Source: Christensenellaceae bacterium (GTDB lineage Bacteria > Bacillota > Clostridia > Christensenellales > Aristaeellaceae). Taken from it: a stretch of DNA of 11,800 bases. The stretch's first letter is position 1, and every line of letters begins with the position of its first letter. Below, piece after piece: positions 6,014-11,800 of the stretch. The stretch lies in NCBI GenBank assembly GCA_020025205.1, contig JAHHSO010000041.1, positions 1 to 11,800 on the forward strand, in the 5' to 3' direction. The notes below the pieces were generated by a model, which was not told the DNA's origin, did no database searches, and saw only the letters and a list, made by a program, of their open reading frames with translations. The translations under genes and the position numbers were made by a program.

Positions 6014-6976
6014 ATGGCTTACACAAACACGAACACAAACATGACCAGCAGCACCGGACTGACACCGGGCATGCAGACGTATTACAATCGAGAACTTTTG
6101 CGCACGTTTGAACCGGAGCTGGTTCATGTGCAGTTTGGCGACGAACATCTTCTGCCCGCCAACAGCGGCCTTGTGATGAACATGCGCAAGATCATCCCGC
6201 TGGAGGCCAACACGACAGCACTGGCAGAAGGTGAACCGGGCGACAGCGTGATGCTTGCGGAAACGGAGGTTACGGTTCAGCTCCAGCAGTACGGCGAATA
6301 CGCCCGCTGTTCGGATAAGCTGGATTTGACACATCTGGACATGAACATCATGCGCAAGACGAAGCTTTTCGGCGATGCGGGCGCACGATCCATTGACGCG
6401 GTGGCGCGAGAGGAACTGGCTAAATGTCCGAACGTCATCTTTGCGGGCGGCAAGACGGCCAGAGAGCAGGTGACCAGTGCGGATAAGCTCACCACCCGCG
6501 ATCTGCGACGCGCGGTGAAGATGCTCAAAAAGAAACACGCCCAGACGTTTGACGGCTACTACGTGGCCATCGTTGGCCCGGATGTGCTCTATGACCTTCA
6601 GGATGACGAGGCGTTCATCAAGGTGAGCCAGTATCAGGACAAGGAGAACATCTACACGGGCGAGGTGGGAAGGCTCTTTGGTGTGCGCCTTGTGGAGACG
6701 ACTGAGGCGAAGATCTTCCAGAGCGCCGGCGCCGTCATTGATTCCACGAGCAATCATTACGATGTGGCGAGCGTCATCGTGCTGGGACAGTATGCATACG
6801 GCGTGACCAGCCTGCGCGGTGCACGTCCGCGCGTGATTGTGAAGCCCGCAGGCAGCGCCGGAACAGCCGATCCGCTTGACCAGATTTCTACGGTCGGCTG
6901 GAAGATGGACGGCTTCGGCGTGAAACTGCTTCAGCCGGAGTATGCGGTCAGGATTGAGTGCGGCTTCAGCGCATAA
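6014..6976 (+). CDS. Major capsid protein, N4-gp56 family
   Basis: The 320-residue product has the pattern of HK97-fold coat proteins of the N4-gp56 family: an N-terminal segment LTPGMQTYYNRELLRTFEPE (16-35), then the charged E-loop-like region PLEANTTALAEGEPGDS, YGEYARCSDKLDLTHLD, a helix around KLTTRDLRRAVKMLKKKHA, and the DGYYVAIVGPDVLYDLQDD segment typical of the family. The C-terminus ends in a beta-rich DPLDQISTVGWKMDGFGV stretch. GGGAGG (6002-6007) is 6 nt before the ATG. A terminator-like hairpin follows the stop by 8 nt, which fits separate, high-level expression of the most abundant virion protein. Confidence 0.88.
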   Translation: MAYTNTNTNMTSSTGLTPGMQTYYNRELLRTFEPELVHVQFGDEHLLPANSGLVMNMRKIIPLEANTTALAEGEPGDSVMLAETEVTVQLQQYGEYARCSDKLDLTHLDMNIMRKTKLFGDAGARSIDAVAREELAKCPNVIFAGGKTAREQVTSADKLTTRDLRRAVKMLKKKHAQTFDGYYVAIVGPDVLYDLQDDEAFIKVSQYQDKENIYTGEVGRLFGVRLVETTEAKIFQSAGAVIDSTSNHYDVASVIVLGQYAYGVTSLRGARPRVIVKPAGSAGTADPLDQISTVGWKMDGFGVKLLQPEYAVRIECGFSA

Positions 6977-6983
6977 AACACGG

Positions 6984-7014
6984 AAGGGGGCGGCAGGTCC
7001 GTCCCCTTTGGTTT
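6984..7014 (+). terminator. Terminator-like hairpin after the capsid gene
   Basis: AAGGGGGCGG (6984-6993) pairs with CCGTCCCCTT (6999-7008) over 10 bp with one wobble and a 5-nt loop, followed by TGGTTTT. The stem is strong but the T-run is interrupted, so partial termination is likely. It lies within the late operon, between capsid and downstream virion genes. Confidence 0.65.
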
Positions 7015-7040
7015 TAAAATTGGAATTAAAATCGTTTAAG

Positions 7041-7062
7041 GGGAGCGGTATGCTCTCGTTTT
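7041..7062 (+). terminator. Weak second hairpin in the AT-rich gap after the capsid gene
   Basis: GGGAGC (7041-7046) pairs with GCTCTC (7052-7057) with one wobble and a 5-nt loop, followed by GTTTT. It may back up the stronger hairpin upstream or be a processing or stability element for the next gene's mRNA. I find no convincing promoter in 7009-7127; a TTGACG at 7092-7097 has no -10 box at the right distance. Confidence 0.35.
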
Positions 7063-7127
7063 AAGGAAAATTTTCACTTTAATTCATCCGCATTGACGGG
7101 ACAAAAAAGAAAGATAAGGAGAAAAAC

Positions 7128-7403
7128 ATGGACAAGATGAATACTACCGAAACCATGAAGAAGACCAGCAGCGTACTGGACAACAAGTGTAAAATGACGC
7201 AGGACAATCTGGAAAAACTGATGGCAGATGCACTGTGCTCACAGGACAAGGTCATAGAGACGATGCTGCCGCTTATTCCGGGCAGCAAGGACGATGTGGT
7301 TTTTGCAGGACTGAATGGCACCAGCTTTTACTTTAAGCGCGGCGAGCGCGTGAAGATGCCAGAAGCAATCCGAAAGATTCTGCACAATGCAGGGGAACTG
7401 TAA
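7128..7403 (+). CDS. Small virion-region protein, unknown
   Basis: This 91-residue protein is encoded between capsid and adaptor genes. Residues 1-45 are helical and polar with many Met, Lys and Asp residues. The C-terminal 40 form a compact beta-type motif, VVFAGLNGTSFYFKRGERVK followed by MPEAIRKIL. A short 'NG-x-x-(Y/F)-x-x-(K/R)-RG-E-x-V-x-(V/M)P' pattern like this is common in small head-region proteins of tailed phages, but their role is not known to me. AAGGAG (7116-7121) with a 6-nt spacer supports the ATG. It lacks a clear promoter and probably depends on readthrough of the post-capsid hairpins. A minor capsid, decoration or head-completion role is inferred only from position. Confidence 0.75.
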   Translation: MDKMNTTETMKKTSSVLDNKCKMTQDNLEKLMADALCSQDKVIETMLPLIPGSKDDVVFAGLNGTSFYFKRGERVKMPEAIRKILHNAGEL

Positions 7404-7415
7404 CGGAGGAAAGAG

Positions 7416-7970
7416 ATGACGCTGGGGAGGATCAAGCTGCTGGCATTGCGCCAGCTTGATGAAGATCCGCAGGATATCAGTGAATATGACGGCGTATTCA
7501 CGATGTACGCCAACATGGGTTACGCCATTGCCGTGCGGGAATATCTTCGCCCGCGCGCCATGCGCCTGATCACGACGGACGAGAACGGATGTGCCGAGGC
7601 AGAAGGGGTTGTGCGTGTGATTGAATTGCGGGACGAAGCTGGAAACCCCGTTTCTTTTATGCCGACAGCAGACGGAAAGGGAATCTGTACAGCGAGCAGA
7701 AAGGTTTCTTTGACGGCAATTTGCGAGATAAACTATCCAGACCTGGAGAAGGAGACGGACGAACCCAAACTGCCGGAAAACGTGCATTCGGCACTGGCGG
7801 ACTACATCTGTTATCGTCACTTATCCACAGGAAGCTTGACTAAGCAAAATAGAGCGCAGTTTTTTCTGGCCAGCTTCCTGCAGCAGATGCGCACAATTCG
7901 CCCTGCATGGAGGGGCAGTACGAGCAGATATAAAAACCTGTTTGAAGTGACGGCGTGCCGTAAGCGATAA
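7416..7970 (+). CDS. Probable head-tail adaptor (head completion) protein
   Basis: The 184-residue product follows the capsid region and precedes the gp10-like tail gene, the usual place of the adaptor ring that attaches below the portal. The N-terminus MTLGRIKLLALRQLDED, then a helical segment YDGVFTMYANMGYAIAVREY, is the typical opening of such adaptor proteins. A beta-rich middle (VVRVIELRDEAGNPVSFM) and a helical end (HSALADYICYRHLSTG ... FFLASFLQQMRTI) follow. GGAGG (7405-7409) lies 6 nt before the ATG, and 12 nt separate it from the previous gene. Adaptors are poorly conserved, so the call rests on order, size and general architecture. Confidence 0.65.
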   Translation: MTLGRIKLLALRQLDEDPQDISEYDGVFTMYANMGYAIAVREYLRPRAMRLITTDENGCAEAEGVVRVIELRDEAGNPVSFMPTADGKGICTASRKVSLTAICEINYPDLEKETDEPKLPENVHSALADYICYRHLSTGSLTKQNRAQFFLASFLQQMRTIRPAWRGSTSRYKNLFEVTACRKR

Positions 7971-7992
7971 AAATGGCGGGAAAGGAGAAAAA

Positions 7993-9474
7993 ATGGCATA
8001 CGAACGAAATACAGGCCGGTTCACGATTCCTGCGCCCAAAGGCATTGACCAGTCCATGGGCGATACGAATACGGCGATTGACTGTGCCTATCACGCGGAG
8101 AATATCCGCACTCAGCGCGGGCTTCTGGCTTCGGCTTACGGGACGAGCCGTGCCTTTCCCGCACTTGGCGCGCCAATTCGGACGCTGACGAGATTTTATA
8201 GACGCACAAGGCCGGATGATCCTGACGTATTTGTTGCGGCTGCGGGCGGCGCTATATACACCTATACGATTGGGACAGAGGGGTGGATGAAGCGGGCAGA
8301 TGGGTTTCACAGCGACATGTGGAGCAGCGTGACGTATGAGACGAGCGAAAACGGACAAACAGTGGATATCCTCATTTTATCCAATGCGAAGGACGGCATG
8401 ATTGTCATTTACGGAAGTGATATGCGCGCAGAACGCAAGAAGCTGACTTTGGGGGAAAACTGCCAGGAGGTGAAGTTTGCTGTTCTGGGACGGTATGCAG
8501 AGCGAATCTGGGGGACTGGCGCACCGGGATATCCGGATTTTGTGTTTTATTCGCGGCCATATAACCCGTTTGACTGGACGGATCTTCCTCAAACGCCTCA
8601 GCTGGGCGGAGGAATGATCGGGCAGCCAACCTGGGACGGCGAATCATTCCTTGCGCTGGAGACGTTCGGAGGATATCTGCTGGCGATCAAGCCGTCCACA
8701 GTGTTTGAAATCAGAGGGACAGATCCTTCCTGTTTTACCATCAGCGAGGCTTATGGAACAGACGGACCGCTTCAAGCGCGCACGATCTGCACGGACGGAA
8801 TGAACATGTTCTTTTTAAGCCAGAACGGCTTAGGTGTTTACGATGGCACGATGCTGCGTCTGCTTTCGCGCGATGCACTGTATGAGACAATGCGAATGCG
8901 CATGGAAGGTACCCTGGAACTGTCCACAGCCTGCCTGTGCAACCACATATATTATCTGGCGTTATGCGTAAAACCGGACAGTGGCAGCGTGATCAGAGAG
9001 AACAACACAGTCATTGAATATGACATAGAAAGGGGCACATTCATGCTCCGAACAGGTTTGCGCGTCAAAGAGTTTTTCTCTGTCGGCGGAGTGGTGTATT
9101 ATACGGACGCACTCCATCCTTACGAGGTGATGCGCTACAATGATCCTAAAGCACCCGGCTATGTGCAGGAGAACATGAACTGTTTATGGGAAACGCCGTG
9201 GCTGGATCTGGGCAAGGATGTGAAAAAAAGCGACTTTGTGCTGCGGTTTACGGCGGACGCTGACGAGGAAGGCGTTCCGCTCAGGCTGACGGTGCAAACG
9301 GAGCGCAGAACAAAGACGCGCGTTGTGCTGCTTGGAAAGAGACAAAAGCTTTTTCGGGTGAAGGTGCAGACGAGCGGACAGCGTATTCGGCTTCGGATTA
9401 CGAGCACTGTCCGCGCAGCAGGATGGAGAATATATGGCGGAGTACAGGTCAGTTATTCAGCGGACGAAGAGTGA
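7993..9474 (+). CDS. P22 gp10-like tail stabilisation / hub protein
   Basis: The 493-residue product is close to the length of P22 gp10 (about 470), which plugs the portal-adaptor channel and carries the tail fibres. The sequence is beta-rich throughout, with blade-like segments spaced along it: DVFVAAAGGAIYTYTIG, VDILILSNAKDGMIVIYG, YLLAIKPSTVFEIRG, NMFFLSQNGLGVYDG and HIYYLALCVKPDSG, in keeping with a propeller-type fold. The segment FYSRPYNPFDWTDLPQ is typical of this group. The C-terminal 90 residues form a further beta domain (LRLTVQTERRTKTRVVLLG). AAAGGAG (7981-7987) is 5 nt before the ATG. A terminator lies 9 nt after its stop. Its presence is a main reason to infer a short-tailed phage. 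Confidence 0.75.
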   Translation: MAYERNTGRFTIPAPKGIDQSMGDTNTAIDCAYHAENIRTQRGLLASAYGTSRAFPALGAPIRTLTRFYRRTRPDDPDVFVAAAGGAIYTYTIGTEGWMKRADGFHSDMWSSVTYETSENGQTVDILILSNAKDGMIVIYGSDMRAERKKLTLGENCQEVKFAVLGRYAERIWGTGAPGYPDFVFYSRPYNPFDWTDLPQTPQLGGGMIGQPTWDGESFLALETFGGYLLAIKPSTVFEIRGTDPSCFTISEAYGTDGPLQARTICTDGMNMFFLSQNGLGVYDGTMLRLLSRDALYETMRMRMEGTLELSTACLCNHIYYLALCVKPDSGSVIRENNTVIEYDIERGTFMLRTGLRVKEFFSVGGVVYYTDALHPYEVMRYNDPKAPGYVQENMNCLWETPWLDLGKDVKKSDFVLRFTADADEEGVPLRLTVQTERRTKTRVVLLGKRQKLFRVKVQTSGQRIRLRITSTVRAAGWRIYGGVQVSYSADEE

Positions 9475-9483
9475 GAAAGGAGC

Positions 9484-9510
9484 GGAGGGACAGGAGTCCC
9501 TCCTTTTTTT
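9484..9510 (+). terminator. Strong intrinsic terminator inside the late operon
   Basis: GGAGGGAC (9484-9491) and GTCCCTCC (9496-9503) pair perfectly over 8 bp around an AGGA tetraloop, followed by seven Ts (9504-9510). It lies between the gp10-like gene and the 60-residue gene, whose ATG is only 4 nt after the T-run. Continued transcription into the tail genes must therefore escape termination. Confidence 0.88.
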
Positions 9511-9513
9511 AAC

Positions 9514-9696
9514 ATGGCATATAAACAGCCGAAAGTGCCTCAGATGCAGGGAAGTGATTCGGCGGCATACCTGCATGCACTTGTGCTCTTTTTGCGGGAG
9601 GACTGCATGGCGGGCTGGAATGCAGACAGGCAGAAGGATGAGGAAATCGACAAGATCAAAAAGCGTTTAGACAGTTTAGAAGGAAAGGGGATGTAA
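9514..9696 (+). CDS. 60-residue virion-region protein with C-terminal coiled coil
   Basis: The product begins MAYKQPKVPQMQGSDSAAYL, continues through a hydrophobic helix (HALVLFLREDCMAGWNA) and ends in a charged heptad-like segment (KDEEIDKIKKRLDSLEG) suited to coiled-coil oligomerisation. Small proteins of this layout are commonly encoded just before tail-fibre genes in Bacillota phages; the function is not known to me. The ATG has no Shine-Dalgarno sequence at normal distance: the nearest purine-rich tracts lie in the terminator hairpin 17 nt or more upstream. It shares the reading frame of the gp10-like gene with only that gene's TGA between them, so readthrough or coupling is conceivable. 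The protein-like composition supports it as real. Confidence 0.65.
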   Translation: MAYKQPKVPQMQGSDSAAYLHALVLFLREDCMAGWNADRQKDEEIDKIKKRLDSLEGKGM

Positions 9697-9699
9697 GAA

Positions 9700-10806
9700 G
9701 TGCGCAAGACGACAAGCTATTCACAGAGTCAATCTACAAGTCATTCAACCAGCAAAAACACGTCCTGGAAAGAGGACAAAAGCGAAAGCACGAGCAAAAG
9801 CGAAAGCCGGGGAGAAAGCTGGAACAAAGGGACAAGCCACACACAGAGCCACAGTCAAAACGAAAGCAGCAGCCAGAATCAAAGCACTTCAAAGAGTGAA
9901 AACCACAGTGAAAGCACGAGCACATCGCGCAAGGTGCTGGACGAGGCGATGCTGGCAGCGATTCTTAAAGGGCTTGGCGGCCAGATGACACAGGAGCAGA
10001 TCGAGAAATATGCACAAAATTTGCTGGAACCTGTTCTCCATGCGCAGAAGGAACAGAGCAGGCGGCAGGCAGAAGCAGCACGGCTGAGCGGAGAACAGGA
10101 GATTGAGGAGCTTGCCAAAGCGTTGGAACGGGATGTTGGCATGCAGCAGAGCGCATACAAGACCAGCAGGGCTGACGTGGAGACGGATGCACTGGCCCGC
10201 GGCATGGGACGTTCGAGCTATACGCTGCAAACACTTGCTAATCAGGGGAATGCACTGGCAAAAGCTGTTCAGGCATTGACGGAGGAAAACAACAGAAAGG
10301 CGGGACAGGTCAGAAAAGGAATTGCACAGGCACAGCAGCAGGATGCACAGACACAGGCGAGGCTTGATGCGGACTATGCCAAGGGTTTGGCAGCCAAGGT
10401 GCAGGAACTGAACGAGAAGCAGAAACAGCAAAGCAACAGCAATTACCTGGCGGCAATTTCTGCGGCGATGGGACAACAGACGACGACCCACGGCGTACAA
10501 ACTGGTACACAACAGACTACAGGAAGGACACAGACCCAGGGAAGCCAGACCAGCACAGGAAGCACAGTCAGCAATCAGCAGGGAGGAAGTACACAGCACA
10601 CATCCGGAAGCACAGTGGGCACGCATACAGGACATCAGGTTTCGGAAAACAGTCAGTCCAGCGCAGGATATTCGTCTAAAACGACAGAAACCACATCGTC
10701 TGGCGGAGGATCCGGCAGCAGCAAGAAAAAACAGCCGCCTAAGAAACAGACATCACACAGAGGGGGCGGGGGAAAATACAATTTTCCGACGGTGAGTCTG
10801 AATTGA
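9700..10806 (+). CDS. Ser-X repeat protein with helical core, candidate internal/ejection protein
   Basis: The 368-residue product starts at GTG (AAGGAAAGGGG 9 nt upstream); the next Met is near residue 84, so only GTG accounts for the repeat domain. Residues 6-76 carry serine at 26 of 36 even positions and at just one odd position (Ser57), a strict alternating register with different serine codons, so selection is on protein. Residues about 79-258 are helical and Gln/Ala/Glu-rich (EQIEKYAQNLLEPVLHAQKE, LDADYAKGLAAKVQELNEK), like coiled-coil internal virion proteins. Residues 259-350 are Thr/Ser/Gly/Gln-rich, then a basic KKKQPPKKQ and a C-terminus GGGGKYNFPTVSLN. Its place between the gp10-like and fibre genes matches the ejection-protein genes of P22-like phages, but no homology is recognised. 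An external tail part is the alternative. Confidence 0.8.
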   Translation: MRKTTSYSQSQSTSHSTSKNTSWKEDKSESTSKSESRGESWNKGTSHTQSHSQNESSSQNQSTSKSENHSESTSTSRKVLDEAMLAAILKGLGGQMTQEQIEKYAQNLLEPVLHAQKEQSRRQAEAARLSGEQEIEELAKALERDVGMQQSAYKTSRADVETDALARGMGRSSYTLQTLANQGNALAKAVQALTEENNRKAGQVRKGIAQAQQQDAQTQARLDADYAKGLAAKVQELNEKQKQQSNSNYLAAISAAMGQQTTTHGVQTGTQQTTGRTQTQGSQTSTGSTVSNQQGGSTQHTSGSTVGTHTGHQVSENSQSSAGYSSKTTETTSSGGGSGSSKKKQPPKKQTSHRGGGGKYNFPTVSLN

Positions 10807-10821
10807 CAGGGAGGAATACGG

Positions 10822-11800
10822 ATGATTGAAGCAAGTTTTGAGTTTGGAAAGAGCAATAAAGCAGCGGCTCACGGAGCGTATCAGTACGACACGGGGCAGA
10901 GGTTGAGAATGCACGGACTGCCCACGCCTGACGAAATGGCACAGGAAGATGACTTCCTTTCTGGAAGCACTGTGGCGGTACAGGTGCAATATGGCTTTTT
11001 AGGCGACGAACAGACAGAAACGCGGCTTGCGCAGTATGAAGCGGAACGAAAGACGTGGCTGGCGGAAATTCCGGATGTATATTTGACGGAAAATGTTCCG
11101 GTGCATGTTTATGTATATGTATGCTACGGCGGAACAGATGAAGCAAGCCGTTCTAAGACTTGCTATGAAGCTGTTTTTACACCGGAAGGGCGGCCGGCAC
11201 CCAGCAGCCACGTGACCCCGGCACAGGTAAATGCATGGGATGCGCTTGTTGGAGAGATCAATCTGACACTGGCTGCTGTTAATACGGCGGAAAGCAACGC
11301 GAATGCGGCAGCTGCCGCAGCGGACAAAGCGAGAAGCACAACAGAGCAGGCGACAAAAGAAGCACAAGCAGCGGCTTTCAGCGCCAATGAGGCAGCGCAG
11401 ACAGCGCGTGATACCGCCGACAATGTGGAAAAGAAAGCAAATGCAGCGGTGGAGACGGCGAACAAGGCAGCGAGCGCAGCTGAAGAAGCCGCCTCAACAG
11501 CTGGCAATGCAGCACAGATGGCCGAAACGGCGGCGAACAAGATTGATGCGCTTCAGGTTGAAGCGAGCACTGTGTCAGGCGGCGCAACAGCGGTCATTGA
11601 AGATAAAGTGACACATAAGCTTTTAAAATTGGGCATCCCTCAAGGAGAAGTGGGGCCAATCGGTCCGCAGGGACCAAGAGGCGAACCGGGAGCAACCGGG
11701 CCGCAGGGGCCGAAGGGAGCAACGGGAGCAACCGGGCCGCAGGGGCCCAAAGGCCCGGCGGGCGTTTCGTTTTCGCTTTCGGGCAACACGCTGACGATCA
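10822..11800 (+). CDS. Tail fibre with collagen-like region (5' part, runs off the window)
   Basis: GGGAGG (10809-10814) lies 7 nt before the ATG and 326 residues are readable without a stop. Residues 1 to about 127 resemble the N-terminal adaptor domain of Bacillota baseplate/fibre proteins (BppU type): AYQYDTGQRLRMHGLPTP, then IPDVYLTENVPVHVYVYVCY and a beta ending at RPAPSSHVTPAQVNAW. Residues about 142-247 are an alanine-rich heptad region, probably a trimeric coiled coil. Residues 273-314 contain 13 Gly-X-Y triplets (GPQ, GPR, GEP, GAT, GPK), a collagen-like triple helix, after the linker DKVTHKLLKLGIPQ. The last visible residues (VSFSLSGNTLTI) begin another domain. It is the likely host-binding fibre; the receptor-binding end is outside the window. 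Confidence 0.88.
   Translation, partial: MIEASFEFGKSNKAAAHGAYQYDTGQRLRMHGLPTPDEMAQEDDFLSGSTVAVQVQYGFLGDEQTETRLAQYEAERKTWLAEIPDVYLTENVPVHVYVYVCYGGTDEASRSKTCYEAVFTPEGRPAPSSHVTPAQVNAWDALVGEINLTLAAVNTAESNANAAAAAADKARSTTEQATKEAQAAAFSANEAAQTARDTADNVEKKANAAVETANKAASAAEEAASTAGNAAQMAETAANKIDALQVEASTVSGGATAVIEDKVTHKLLKLGIPQGEVGPIGPQGPRGEPGATGPQGPKGATGATGPQGPKGPAGVSFSLSGNTLTI
11688..11747 (+). repeat. Direct DNA repeat within the collagen-like coding region
   Basis: A 24-nt sequence beginning GGGAGCAACCGG is present at 11688-11711 and again, identically, at 11724-11747, giving a 36-nt period that equals four Gly-X-Y triplets. The identity includes synonymous positions, so it reflects recent duplication rather than protein-level selection alone. 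In-frame gain or loss of units would lengthen or shorten the fibre without a frameshift. Confidence 0.75.

Noticed and set aside
7821..7829. A perfect DnaA box (TTATCCACA).
   Set aside because: It is a single copy inside the adaptor gene, with no AT-rich unwinding region or further boxes nearby, so it is not an origin.
9434..9670. A plus-strand frame overlapping the end of the gp10-like gene and the 60-residue gene.
   Set aside because: It crosses a strong terminator in a different frame and is basic and Cys-rich without structure; the 60-residue frame is far more protein-like.

Overview
The window holds the left part of the late (virion morphogenesis) region of a temperate, probably short-tailed (podovirus-like) phage, most likely a prophage in a low-to-mid G+C Gram-positive bacterium of the Clostridia. 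The host guess rests on near-consensus AAGGAGG-type ribosome binding sites before almost every gene, a RinA/ArpU-like late regulator, and a tail-fibre N-terminal type common in Bacillota phages. I cannot name a species. No integrase, replication, lysis or host gene is visible, so neither prophage end is defined here.

Layout. Positions 1-535 hold no convincing intact gene: a strong hairpin, a rho-independent terminator and a possible frameshifted gene remnant on the minus strand. A CI/LexA-like repressor with a self-cleavage domain (536-1234, minus) faces a rightward promoter with perfect 17-bp spacing across an operator-like region (1266-1400). To the right, all on the plus strand, come a 40-residue cysteine-rich microprotein, a sigma-region-4-like late regulator, a promoter followed at once by a terminator, and then small terminase, large terminase, portal, putative scaffold, N4-gp56-type major capsid protein, a 91-residue unknown, a probable head-tail adaptor, a P22 gp10-like tail stabilisation protein, a 60-residue protein, a 368-residue Ser-X repeat protein, and a tail fibre with alanine-rich and collagen-like stretches that runs off the right edge.

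How it fits together. The terminase pair packages DNA through the portal into a scaffold-built capsid. There is no tail tube, tape measure or sheath gene between capsid and fibre, and a gp10-like protein is present, so a short-tailed virion is inferred. Control looks simple: the repressor sits directly beside the late regulator, and the promoter-terminator pair after that regulator resembles the Q/pR'/tR' switch of lambdoid phages. Two further terminators, after the capsid gene and after the gp10-like gene, probably grade expression along the operon unless an antitermination mechanism removes them.

The observations I would follow up first are (i) the regulator-promoter-terminator cluster at 1930-2028, with two 10-bp-phased direct repeats abutting the -35 box, and (ii) the 368-residue protein, whose N-terminus keeps serine in a strict every-second-residue register for about 70 residues. 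I see no defence system, CRISPR array, insertion sequence or tRNA.
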